DNA from: Fibrobacter sp. UBA4297
GTDB taxonomy: Bacteria > Fibrobacterota > Fibrobacteria > Fibrobacterales > Fibrobacteraceae
Length of the DNA: 64,000 bases
Assembly: GCF_002394865.1 (NCBI RefSeq)
Contig: NZ_DGUZ01000023.1
Span: 155,873 to 219,872 of the forward strand
Direction of reading: 5' to 3'
Positions within the stretch are counted from its first letter, which is position 1; each line of letters begins with the position of its first letter. Made by a program: the position numbers and the translations under genes. Of the stretch, positions 7,500 through 15,895 are shown piece after piece. A model generated the notes under the pieces. It made no database searches and was not told where the DNA came from. It saw only the letters and a list, made by a program, of their open reading frames with translations.

Positions 7500-8743
7500 T
7501 ACTTCAATTCCTCCTGAATCTGGGCGGCTTCGTAAGAGAGAATGCCGTGTGCGACAGCCACATTCAGAGATTCAAGTTCACTGCTCATCGGGATCTTCAC
7601 CGTTTCGTCGGCAAGTTCGATGAAATACGGGTTCGTGCCGGCACCTTCGTTACCCACGAGGAATGCCATCTTGCGGAGCTTGTGAGCCGGGATTTCGCGG
7701 AGGGACTGCTTAGCATGCAAATCCGTAGCGATGATGGTATAGCCCTTGCTGCGAAGGAAGTTGATCTGGTCCACGAGATCCACATCGAATTCAAACGGAA
7801 CGCGGAGGAACGTACCCGAGGAACCACGAACGACCTTCGGGTTGAACGGGCTCACGGTACCACGACCGAGAATCATGCCCGAAGAATTGAAACCGAGGCT
7901 CGTGCGGAAGAGCGTGCCGAGGTTACCCGGATCCTGCACGGCATCCACAAGTGTAAGCACGCTGCGGCTTGTTTCGTAGACCGGCTTCTTGCTTGCGATG
8001 TTGCAGTAAGCGATGATGCCCTGCGTCGTCATCGTCGAAGAGAGGCGCTTCATCTGGTCTTCGGTAAGAGTGTGGAGCGTAATTTCGGCTTCGTTAATAG
8101 CTTCGATGAGTTCTTCGTTTTCAAAACCTTCAACAACGTAAACAGAAATCACGAGTTCGCGGTGGTGCTTCACGAGTTCTTCGACAACGTGAACGCCTTC
8201 GCCAAGGAACTTGCCTTCGCGTTCGCGACCCTTTTCGGTCGTGCAAGCGATGAGGCGCTTGAACCACGGCGGTGTAGAGCCTGCATCTTCAACGGCTTCA
8301 ATCTGGGCGGCGCGTGCTTCGAGTGCGGCTTCGTCCAAGTTCTCGTCAACGGCTTCCTTCTGTTCGGGGCGCTGGCGGTAAACCGGGGCGTTCATAGCGC
8401 CGCGCGGTCCGCGGTTAAACGGCTTGTCGCCAAAGCGGCGCGGACGACGGTCACGGTCAAAGCGGCCACCACCACGGCGTTCTTCACGGTTGAACGGACG
8501 GCCTTCGCGGTTTTCATCGCGGTTGTCGCGATCAAAACGGCGTTCACCACGATCAAAGCGGCGGTCACCGCGGTCGCGGTCAAAACGACGGTCGCCACGA
8601 TCCCCACGGAACGAGGGCTTGTCGCCAAAGGAACCGCGGTCATCATCACGACGAGGGCGGCGTTCAGGAGCTTCGCTGACTCCAAATTTACGGTCAAGCG
8701 TGATTCTTACGGTACGCTTCGGTTTGTTTTCTTCTTCACTCAT
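7499..8743 (-). CDS. TrmH/SpoU family RNA 2'-O-methyltransferase with Arg/Asp-rich extension
   Basis: A 414-residue protein. The C-terminal 250 residues are a SPOUT 2'-O-ribose methyltransferase: substrate-binding-like domain, then LVDAVQDPGNLGTLFRTS (motif 1), FLVGNEGAGTNP (motif 2) and SLNVAVAHGILSYE (motif 3). The likely target is rRNA or tRNA. Residues 1-120 are low complexity, with repeated DRGDRRFDR-type units, probably disordered and RNA binding. The gene overlaps dxs by 4 bases (ATGA) and pyrF by 1 base. The exact modified nucleotide cannot be told. Confidence 0.88.
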   Translation of the reverse strand: MSEEENKPKRTVRITLDRKFGVSEAPERRPRRDDDRGSFGDKPSFRGDRGDRRFDRDRGDRRFDRGERRFDRDNRDENREGRPFNREERRGGGRFDRDRRPRRFGDKPFNRGPRGAMNAPVYRQRPEQKEAVDENLDEAALEARAAQIEAVEDAGSTPPWFKRLIACTTEKGREREGKFLGEGVHVVEELVKHHRELVISVYVVEGFENEELIEAINEAEITLHTLTEDQMKRLSSTMTTQGIIAYCNIASKKPVYETSRSVLTLVDAVQDPGNLGTLFRTSLGFNSSGMILGRGTVSPFNPKVVRGSSGTFLRVPFEFDVDLVDQINFLRSKGYTIIATDLHAKQSLREIPAHKLRKMAFLVGNEGAGTNPYFIELADETVKIPMSSELESLNVAVAHGILSYEAAQIQEELK

Positions 8744-10608
8744 AGTTTTTCCATCAACTGTTTGGCGACGGATTCCCCGTCAATTTCTAAGATCTTGTAG
8801 AGAGCCTTGATTTCTCCCTGTTCAACGAACCTGTCCGGAAGACCAAACCGGTACAGTTTCTTGTCCGTATAGCCGAGATCGGACAAAAGTTCCGCAATGG
8901 CTGAACCATAGCCACCCACCTTCGTATTGTCTTCGAGCGTCACAATGACATTGTGGCTGTCAAACAGCGAACGGTAGCATTCCTGGTCGAGCGGCTTAAT
9001 AAAACGGGCATCCACAAGCGTCGGGTTGTATCCGTTTTCACAAAGCACGGCGGCTGTTTTCTTGAGTTCATTTGTCATGAATCCGGCGCCCAGAAGGAGT
9101 ATGCCGGAGCCCTTCTCAAGAATCTTGGGGCTTTTATAGTCGAACGGTCCTTCCGAGGGGACGAGTTCTGCAGCAAGTGCAGTGCCTCTCGGGTAGCGGA
9201 TAGCCACGACACCTTCCATATCGATTGCGGCAGTCAACATGTCGCGTAGTTCATTTTCGTTGGAGGGTGCCAAAATGGTCATTCCGGGAACAGTCCGCAA
9301 GAACGACAAGTCAAAGGCGCCATGATGCGTCGGACCGTCTGCACCGACAAGGCCGGCACGGTCAAGCACAAGCACCACATGCAAGTTCTGGAGTGCAATG
9401 TCGTGGATAATCTGGTCGTAAGCGCGCTGCATGAACGACGAGTAAATCGCGACCACAGGCACAACGCCATCGCATGCCATGCCCGCCGCAAACGTCACGG
9501 CATGCTCTTCGGCAATGCCCACGTCAATCACGCGGTCCGGGAGTTCCTTTGCGACGATATCCATGCCGCAGCCCGTAGGCATTGCAGCCGTGATACCCAT
9601 GATGCGCTTATCCTTGCGGGCAAGCTGCAAAAGCGTATTGCCAAACACGCTCGTGAGAGACGGGTTCGGATTACCCGGAGCAAGCGGGAGTCCGCTTTCA
9701 GGGTCAAACGCACCGCAACCGTGATACTTAGTCGGATTTTTTTCGGCAGCGTCAAAACCGCGGCCCTTCTCGGTCAGCACATGAACAAGGCACGGGCCCT
9801 GCTGCTGCTTGACGCGTTCAAGAATCATCACGAGTTCATCAATGTCGTGACCATCAATCGGACCAAAGTAGCGGATGCCGAGGTCTTCAAAGAAGCGACC
9901 AGGCTTCACGGCGTTCTTCGCCGCATTCTCGACCTGCAAGAAGAGGTCACGGAAACGAGAACCCAGAATGCCCGGCAAACGGTTCATCAGGCGATCCAGG
10001 TCGGTACGCATCTTGTTGTAAACCGGGTCCGAAATCACGCGGTTCAGGTACTTGCTAAAACCGCCGATGTTCGGTGCGATACTCATCTTGTTATCGTTCA
10101 AGATGATGGTCATGTTCTGCTTGGAGGCGCCAACGTTATTGATAGCCTCGTAAGCCATACCGCCCGTCATGGAGCCATCTCCAATGACAGCGACCACGTT
10201 GTTGTTGCGGTTGAAATGGTCACGCGCAACGGCAAAACCAAGAGCCGCAGAAATAGACGTCGTGGCGTGGCCCGCCCCGAAGCAGTCGTAAACGCTTTCG
10301 TTCCTCTTGAGGAAGCCGGAAATGCCTCCCTGCTGGCGCAAGGTATCGAACCGGTCATAGCGGCCGGTCAATAACTTATGCACGTACGCCTGGTGCCCCA
10401 CGTCCCAAACGATCTTATCGTCGGGTGCGTTGAACACGTAGTGCAGCGCAAGAGTCAGTTCAACAACGCCAAGGCTCGACGCCAAATGACCACCGTGCTT
10501 AGCCACTTGACCAATGATGGTCTCGCGGATCTGCGCGGCGAGATGGTTCAGTTCCTCGACGGAACAGTGCTTCAAGTCCTGAGGCGACTTAACGTCTTTC
10601 AGTTCCAT
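8740..10608 (-). CDS. dxs: 1-deoxy-D-xylulose-5-phosphate synthase
   Basis: A 622-residue thiamine-diphosphate enzyme that joins pyruvate and glyceraldehyde-3-phosphate, the first step of the MEP isoprenoid pathway. It shows DVGHQAYVHKLLTGR, the TPP motif VIGDGSMTGGMAYEAINN and the transketolase-type IAEEHAVTFAAGMA. Length is normal. It starts immediately after the stop of the polyprenyl synthase gene and overlaps the methyltransferase, so precursor supply and chain elongation are in one operon. Confidence 0.96.
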   Translation of the reverse strand: MELKDVKSPQDLKHCSVEELNHLAAQIRETIIGQVAKHGGHLASSLGVVELTLALHYVFNAPDDKIVWDVGHQAYVHKLLTGRYDRFDTLRQQGGISGFLKRNESVYDCFGAGHATTSISAALGFAVARDHFNRNNNVVAVIGDGSMTGGMAYEAINNVGASKQNMTIILNDNKMSIAPNIGGFSKYLNRVISDPVYNKMRTDLDRLMNRLPGILGSRFRDLFLQVENAAKNAVKPGRFFEDLGIRYFGPIDGHDIDELVMILERVKQQQGPCLVHVLTEKGRGFDAAEKNPTKYHGCGAFDPESGLPLAPGNPNPSLTSVFGNTLLQLARKDKRIMGITAAMPTGCGMDIVAKELPDRVIDVGIAEEHAVTFAAGMACDGVVPVVAIYSSFMQRAYDQIIHDIALQNLHVVLVLDRAGLVGADGPTHHGAFDLSFLRTVPGMTILAPSNENELRDMLTAAIDMEGVVAIRYPRGTALAAELVPSEGPFDYKSPKILEKGSGILLLGAGFMTNELKKTAAVLCENGYNPTLVDARFIKPLDQECYRSLFDSHNVIVTLEDNTKVGGYGSAIAELLSDLGYTDKKLYRFGLPDRFVEQGEIKALYKILEIDGESVAKQLMEKL

Positions 10609-11496
10609 TTATTTCACTCGCGTGATGATGTATGCCGCTATAGAACGGAGGATGGAGGTATCGCATGTAAGGCCATCCAAAGCCTTGATGGATTCCTCGT
10701 AGAGTTCCCTAGCGCGTTCCCTAGACTTTTCCAGTCCAACGATGGACGGGTAAGTTGCCTTGCCCTTTTCGATGTCAGACCCGGCGTCCTTGCCAAGTTC
10801 TTCGGTCGTAGAGACAATGTCCAGAATGTCATCCACAATCTGGAAGGCAAGCCCGATGGAGCGGCCATAGTTGCGGATGATTTCCATATCCTTTTCGCTT
10901 GCATCGGCAAGCATTGCACCCACGAGGAGAGCAGCTTCGATGAGGGCTGCCGTCTTGTGGTAGTGAATGTAATCAACAATTTCGAGGTCGACAGTCTTGC
11001 CTTCGCATTCGATGTCGGTCATTTCGCCACCGATCATGCCGTACGTGCCGAGCAAGTGTGCAAGGACTTCGATAGCCTTTGCGTTACCGGTCTTGCCCAT
11101 CATCTCGAAGGCGTGGATGCAGAGGGCGTCGCCTGCCATCACGGCAGTAGCTTCGCCAAACTTCTTGTGGCTTGTGAGCTTTCCACGGCGGTAGTCGTCG
11201 TTATCGACGCACGGAAGGTCATCGTGGATAAGGCTGAACGTGTGGAGCATTTCGAGAGCGCTCGTTGCAAGCCAAATCTTGTCTCCCTTGCCGCCAAACA
11301 TGTCAAACGCGGCCTTGGCAAGTCCCGGGCGGAGTCGCTTGCCGCCTGCGAACATGGAATAGCGCATAGCCTCGTGCAAACGGCACGGACGGTCCTTTAC
11401 TGGGGGGAGATGTTCATCAAACTTCGCCTCGGCATCTTTGGCGATGCGGGCGAGATATTCCTGAGCAATTTTTGCTTCTGATTCAATAGACTGCAT
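10609..11496 (-). CDS. ispA: Short-chain polyprenyl diphosphate synthase (farnesyl/geranylgeranyl type)
   Basis: A 295-residue trans-isoprenyl diphosphate synthase that condenses IPP with allylic diphosphates. The first aspartate-rich motif is LIHDDLPCVDND, with two residues between the Asp pairs as in bacterial FPP synthases, and the second is IVDDILDIV. GGKRLRPGL and the KTAALIEA segment also fit. ATG 11496 is preferred over an upstream GTG (11526) because family members start about here; neither has a strong ribosome site. The next gene, dxs, is directly abutting. Product chain length (C15 or C20) is inferred only. Confidence 0.9.
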   Translation of the reverse strand: MQSIESEAKIAQEYLARIAKDAEAKFDEHLPPVKDRPCRLHEAMRYSMFAGGKRLRPGLAKAAFDMFGGKGDKIWLATSALEMLHTFSLIHDDLPCVDNDDYRRGKLTSHKKFGEATAVMAGDALCIHAFEMMGKTGNAKAIEVLAHLLGTYGMIGGEMTDIECEGKTVDLEIVDYIHYHKTAALIEAALLVGAMLADASEKDMEIIRNYGRSIGLAFQIVDDILDIVSTTEELGKDAGSDIEKGKATYPSIVGLEKSRERARELYEESIKALDGLTCDTSILRSIAAYIITRVK

Positions 11497-11542
11497 GTGC
11501 ACAAAGATACTTAATTCGAGGCGCACTTAAAAGGTCTAATTT

Positions 11543-13174
11543 TTAGAAAAGAGCGCCATAAAGCACTATATCGTCCAGATAGAATTCTGTTCCATTTCTT
11601 ACGAAGAAATGCAGCTGGCGGACATCGTCCTTGAGCGTATTCCAGGCGATAAAGCAATTTTCATTATCCTGGGCGGTATAGCACAGGTCATCGTATTTCA
11701 CGACGTAACGCGTCCATTTCTGCGAATTCAGGTCCTTCCATTCCGAGGCAGCCTTGAGCGAGAGCCCTGCGACTTCGGATTCACGGGTCCAGTTTTCAAG
11801 AGACACGCGAATCTGGCCCGAGCCCTTGGCATAGAACGAAATAGAATCGAGCGTGGAGAGGTTCCAGCCTTCGTCGCGGAGGAACATACCCGTCAGGACC
11901 CAAGCGTAAGTATTGTTCGTACCGATCAGATTATACTTGCCATGGAACACTTTAGACTTGCGTTCCTTATCATCTTCAAAGGCCTTGGAAACAACCTTGG
12001 AGCCGATGGAATCCACGCTAAAGTACCAGCTCGTCGTATCCTTTTCGATATCCTCGAAGTCCTGCATCACGACATACGGGTAATCGAAATCAGCAGAGCC
12101 CTTGGAAGGCGCAATGCGCTTTGTTACATACAAGCTATCTTTAGTAGTGACAACATAGATATCAAGCGAATCGTTCGTCGGGAGCATCGGGAGTGTAAAC
12201 GTTCCTTCTTCGTTCGTCTTCGTCAAGACGTCAAGGCCATAGACACCCACCCAGGCATACTTTTCGCCGGCATGGAGCGTCACGCGGCTCATGTAGTTTG
12301 CCGTCTCCTGGAGCTTAATCGTATCAATCGCAGCAATCTCTTTTGCCGAAAGCACCTTGGAATAGGCGGCGCCCGACTGCATCACCGTGAGGCGGTAATC
12401 GCCAGACTTCAAGGAATCAATGACAAAGAGGCCATCCTTGTCGGCATAGGCGTCCGCCTCGGCAATGACGTTACTCACGTGCAGAGAATCGACGCGCGCG
12501 TCAGCCTTGCGGATTGCAAGCGATGCATACGGAACAACCTTGCCATCTGCCACCACCACAAACTTAACCTTCCCGGCGTACGGGTCCGGCTTTTCGGGCT
12601 GGAGGTCAATCATTTCCGTTTCGTTCGGCGAGAGCTTTACAGCCAAGTCATCATAGACCGTGTTGTCGTCACCGCGCAAGAAGTACACCTGCAACGAGTC
12701 GTTCGACGGCAACTGCGAGAGCATAAAGCGGCCGGTCGAATCGGAGCGCACGAGCACGTCCATGCCGCGCACGCCCACCCAGACAAAGTCGCAATCTTCA
12801 GGCATGTCGGCCAAGCCGCCAAGAGCGGCCGTCGGTTCAAGACTTACATCGCCCAAGGTCGTATCGCCCGAGTAAAGTCCAGTGTAGGCAGAACCGCCAT
12901 ACACGATCGTCAAGCGGTACTTGCCTTCCGGAGCCTCGAACGAGAAGTTACCGAGGGAATCCGCGTAGAAGTCCGCGTTCACAATTTCATTAGTAGCGCT
13001 ATCGGCCGTCGAAGTGTGATCGACACTCCTGACCGCCACACGTGCATAAGACGCCACTGCGCCATTGCCCAAGTAGGCAATGCCGTTCGTCGTTTCGCTG
13101 CCGGGGCCTCCTGCGACCTTATCCGAGCAGCTCCAGAGCATAAGAGCTGAAAGTATGCAGGCTAGCCTTTTCAT
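11543..13174 (-). CDS. Lipoprotein with repeated carboxypeptidase-regulatory-like domains and a CBM-like C-terminus
   Basis: A 543-residue lipoprotein (signal MKRLACILSALMLWSC, lipobox Cys 16). Two similar blocks (about 25-190 and 200-350) contain GNFSFEAPEGKYRLTIV- and GLFVIDSLKSGDYRLTVM-type strands, matching carboxypeptidase-regulatory-like beta domains. Each is followed by KYAWVGVYGLDVL-like and LPTNDSL-like segments. The last 150 residues (NLSTLDSISFYAKGSGQIRV ... FYLDDIVLYG) look like a galactose-binding/CBM11-type jelly roll. It overlaps the TIGR02147 gene by 4 bases (ATGA). It is likely surface or periplasmic and may bind a polysaccharide; no catalytic site is seen. Confidence 0.75.
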   Translation of the reverse strand: MKRLACILSALMLWSCSDKVAGGPGSETTNGIAYLGNGAVASYARVAVRSVDHTSTADSATNEIVNADFYADSLGNFSFEAPEGKYRLTIVYGGSAYTGLYSGDTTLGDVSLEPTAALGGLADMPEDCDFVWVGVRGMDVLVRSDSTGRFMLSQLPSNDSLQVYFLRGDDNTVYDDLAVKLSPNETEMIDLQPEKPDPYAGKVKFVVVADGKVVPYASLAIRKADARVDSLHVSNVIAEADAYADKDGLFVIDSLKSGDYRLTVMQSGAAYSKVLSAKEIAAIDTIKLQETANYMSRVTLHAGEKYAWVGVYGLDVLTKTNEEGTFTLPMLPTNDSLDIYVVTTKDSLYVTKRIAPSKGSADFDYPYVVMQDFEDIEKDTTSWYFSVDSIGSKVVSKAFEDDKERKSKVFHGKYNLIGTNNTYAWVLTGMFLRDEGWNLSTLDSISFYAKGSGQIRVSLENWTRESEVAGLSLKAASEWKDLNSQKWTRYVVKYDDLCYTAQDNENCFIAWNTLKDDVRQLHFFVRNGTEFYLDDIVLYGALF

Positions 13175-14007
13175 TTTGACTTCTCCTGCAATTTCTTAGT
13201 AAATGCAAGCGGGAACAGCTGAACGTTCAGCTGGAACACCGTATCGTCACCCGTGCCATCCTGAGAAAGACGCAGCAAGTCCGAGCGGAACTCCTTGATC
13301 TTTTCGCGAATGAGCTGGATATCGTTCATGTTGAACGTCATCGTCACCGTGCTGATATCGCGCAGAGGAGGCGCATGCCGTTCAAGCGATTCACCCGCAA
13401 GGCGAATCGTCTCCTTCTGGAATGTCCGAACCGCTTCGGATCTCCAGTTACCACCTGTACTCACAAATGTATCATTCACTTTCCAGTACCCGTCCTTACC
13501 CTCAGAAATCATGTTCAGGTCGTGCAGGAGCTTGATGGCATCCTTCGCCTGTTCCACCGTGATAGCCGGCGTGCAGCATTCGGCAAGACCTTCATAATCA
13601 TCTTTAAAATTACAAATACCGATTACAGAACGGATAGCGTTGTAGTACCAATGGCGGTAAAATTCAAGTTCTTTTTTGGCAAGGCGCTTTAAAGGGATGC
13701 CCTTCAGTGCCTGCATCTTCTCATAATGGTTCAGTGCTTCCTGGTCGCTTTTCGCGCGACCGAAGTACACGAGTTCCGACCAGTAGGCAGTTTCCTTTTC
13801 GTCAAGCTCGAAGAACTCTGCCATCGGCTTGATGAAGTTTACCGCGAGGTGGATCTTGCCCTGCGAAATGCGGAGGAGGTTGCCGGGATCTGCGCCGAGC
13901 TTCATAGCCATGTATCGCCAGGATATGACGGTCTTACGCTTCTTGAAATCTTCAAAAGCATCCCTAATCCATTCGCGATAATCGGTATATTCAAAAATCG
14001 GTTTCAC
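13171..14007 (-). CDS. TIGR02147 family protein (Fibrobacter paralogous family, putative regulator)
   Basis: A 278-residue soluble protein that begins KPIFEYTDYREWIRDAFEDF, the conserved opening of the TIGR02147 family. An HTH-like segment follows (ISWRYMAMKLGADPGNLLRISQGK), then helical repeats and a C-terminal strand/helix domain. The family is known mainly from Fibrobacter as many paralogs; it is treated as a regulator because of the HTH-like part, without experiment known to me. Translationally coupled to the downstream lipoprotein (ATGA overlap). A second copy with the same start pattern and the same kind of neighbour is at 62272-63141. Confidence 0.85.
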   Translation of the reverse strand: MKPIFEYTDYREWIRDAFEDFKKRKTVISWRYMAMKLGADPGNLLRISQGKIHLAVNFIKPMAEFFELDEKETAYWSELVYFGRAKSDQEALNHYEKMQALKGIPLKRLAKKELEFYRHWYYNAIRSVIGICNFKDDYEGLAECCTPAITVEQAKDAIKLLHDLNMISEGKDGYWKVNDTFVSTGGNWRSEAVRTFQKETIRLAGESLERHAPPLRDISTVTMTFNMNDIQLIREKIKEFRSDLLRLSQDGTGDDTVFQLNVQLFPLAFTKKLQEKSK

Positions 14008-14105
14008 AGAAATTCCTCACGGCGAGCTGCCGACACTAGACAATGCGGGCGGTTTGAACCTCTATAAAGATATCTATATACAGCTCAATCGGTTAGGGCT
14101 AACCG

Positions 14106-14486
14106 CTATCGTTCGTTGTCGAATTTTACAACGGGCGCCGAACCACCAGAGCAAGTCGCCTGCCATGTACATTCCGGCAAATCGCTAAAGCGCGAGTCGC
14201 TACAGCGGCCAACAAAGGCAATAGCACCATTTTCCTCCAGGCTATAAACGACTTCGTAAGAGATTTCGACAAGCTTGGACTTGAGCACCATCGGGTCGCG
14301 CATCACAAGCGACGTGATTTCTATCACACATCTATCCTTGTGTTCCGATGATTCGGCAGCATCGTCCGCCGCATTCCAGTGCAGCTGGACCTGTTTGAAG
14401 TTGTCCACTTCGGGGTGCTTGGTACACGAAACGAGCAGCAAGGCAAACGCGACAACAGTGACAGCAAAGAGCCAACCGCGAACCAT
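14106..14486 (-). CDS. Small lipoprotein, unknown function
   Basis: A 126-residue protein with a lipoprotein signal (GWLFAVTVVAFALLLVSC, Cys about residue 21). The mature part is about 105 residues, mostly beta, with three further Cys that could form disulfides. It starts 9 bases after the diguanylate cyclase stop, so it probably shares its transcript and may be an accessory of that sensor; this is inference. No family recognised. Confidence 0.65.
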   Translation of the reverse strand: MVRGWLFAVTVVAFALLLVSCTKHPEVDNFKQVQLHWNAADDAAESSEHKDRCVIEITSLVMRDPMVLKSKLVEISYEVVYSLEENGAIAFVGRCSDSRFSDLPECTWQATCSGGSAPVVKFDNER

Positions 14487-14495
14487 GGGGACCTC

Positions 14496-15827
14496 TTAAT
14501 GGTTACGCCTGAACGTCGCGACCGTCACGCGGTTACGCCCATTCTCCTTCGAAGAGTAGAGCGCCTTGTCCGCACGGGCTATAAGAGACTTCGGGTCTTC
14601 GCCCGGCACCATTTCGGTCACACCGAAGGAGCATGTCACCTGCTGCTGCGTAATAAGCGTCGAGGATTCAACCGCCTTGCGCAACTTCTCGGCGAGGAAC
14701 GCGGCATTCTGGATGCTCGTATCATCGCTCAAGATGACAAATTCTTCACCGCCCCAACGCACGAGCGAGTCCGTATTGCGGATCATGCCCTGCACAAGCT
14801 TTGCGAGATTCACGAGAACTTCGTCACCGACGAGATGTCCGTAAGTGTCGTTCACATTCTTGAAATGGTCAATGTCGAAAATCATGAACGAGACCGGCGA
14901 ACCCGTGCGGTTCAGCTTTTCCTGTTCGCGGAGGAGCACGCCACTAAAGCCAGCACGGTTGAGGCAGCCCGTAAGCGGGTCTTCCTTGCTCGACTTTTCA
15001 TATTCGCTCTTTTCTATTTCGAGAGCAATGAGGTTCTTCTTGAGTTCCTCTTGCTTTTTCCTGTTGAGAGCGCGTTCGCGGCTGTAGTCAAAGAACCTGA
15101 TAATCAAGATGATAAGGAAGGTGACAAACCAGAGAGCGACAAGCGTCGTCACGAGGTCCACCTGCGAAATCTTCTTGCCCTTGAAGCGAAGCCCCTTGAT
15201 TTCCCAGCCGCCATAGCCGAGCGGAGCGTTCGTACCGGTCTGGATTTCAATGAGCGGAATGTTCGAGAGGTCTACACGCGCCTTGTGGACGTTGATTTCG
15301 TTCTGGGAGACCCACCAGCCTGCCACGCGGAATTCCTGCGGGACAAACACGGCCGGGTACGGTTCCTTGGTCGGAATAAATTCGATTTCGTTGAACTTGA
15401 GGGATGTCTCGTCGTTCTTGCGGTAGAGAGCGCTATCGTAACCGCGCATGTAAAGACGGACGGAGCCCTCGTTACGCGGCTTGAGCCACACGAATATGCT
15501 ATCGTAGTTGGAGAGGTCGCGGCCCATGGTCTTGCCATCGCCGAGGTAAACCTTGATGCCCACGTACGGGTAAGCATAGCCTTCGCGGAGTTCGTATTCG
15601 ATAAGCACGGAGCTATCGGTACGCGTCATGGAAATGGCAGAGGTACCCCCATCAACCGAGTCGGCACTTGCGACCACGTAGGGGTATTCGCCAAGATTGA
15701 TGTCCAGGACGTCATCTAAGAAATGCCTATACGCAAACATGGCTACGGCAGTAACCACAAGGAGCACAATAATCAGGAAATTCATCCTGAAAAGGGCATA
15801 AGCTTTTCGCATAACTTTTGAAGACAT
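14496..15827 (-). CDS. Membrane diguanylate cyclase with periplasmic carbohydrate-binding-like sensor
   Basis: A 443-residue protein. A first membrane helix (about 14-33) is followed by a periplasmic domain (about 40-220) with YPYVGIKVYLGDGKTMGRDL, YDSIFVWLKP and SVRLYMRGYDSALY, a jelly-roll pattern like CBM11/CIA30 domains. A second helix (about 230-250), a short coiled coil and a GGDEF domain follow, with active site RWGGEEF. An RxxD inhibition site (RNTD) lies five residues before GGEEF. It should make cyclic di-GMP in response to an outside cue. ATG 15827 is chosen over GTG 15833. The next gene is a small lipoprotein 9 bases away. Confidence 0.85.
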   Translation of the reverse strand: MSSKVMRKAYALFRMNFLIIVLLVVTAVAMFAYRHFLDDVLDINLGEYPYVVASADSVDGGTSAISMTRTDSSVLIEYELREGYAYPYVGIKVYLGDGKTMGRDLSNYDSIFVWLKPRNEGSVRLYMRGYDSALYRKNDETSLKFNEIEFIPTKEPYPAVFVPQEFRVAGWWVSQNEINVHKARVDLSNIPLIEIQTGTNAPLGYGGWEIKGLRFKGKKISQVDLVTTLVALWFVTFLIILIIRFFDYSRERALNRKKQEELKKNLIALEIEKSEYEKSSKEDPLTGCLNRAGFSGVLLREQEKLNRTGSPVSFMIFDIDHFKNVNDTYGHLVGDEVLVNLAKLVQGMIRNTDSLVRWGGEEFVILSDDTSIQNAAFLAEKLRKAVESSTLITQQQVTCSFGVTEMVPGEDPKSLIARADKALYSSKENGRNRVTVATFRRNH

Positions 15828-15895
15828 AATCACATATCCATTTTTGGCATCAGTGCTTTCTAAATATATAAAAAAGGTTTTTTCCCGTGCCTAAA

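Noticed and set aside
7460..8800. Long plus-strand open frame (446 codons) opposite the SpoU methyltransferase
   Set aside because: It is the complement of a real, conserved gene with a repetitive Arg/Asp-rich arm, has no ribosome site and no recognisable motif.
11609..13150. Plus-strand open frame of 513 codons opposite the 11543 lipoprotein
   Set aside because: No signal, no domain; antisense to a gene with a clear lipoprotein signal and repeated domains.
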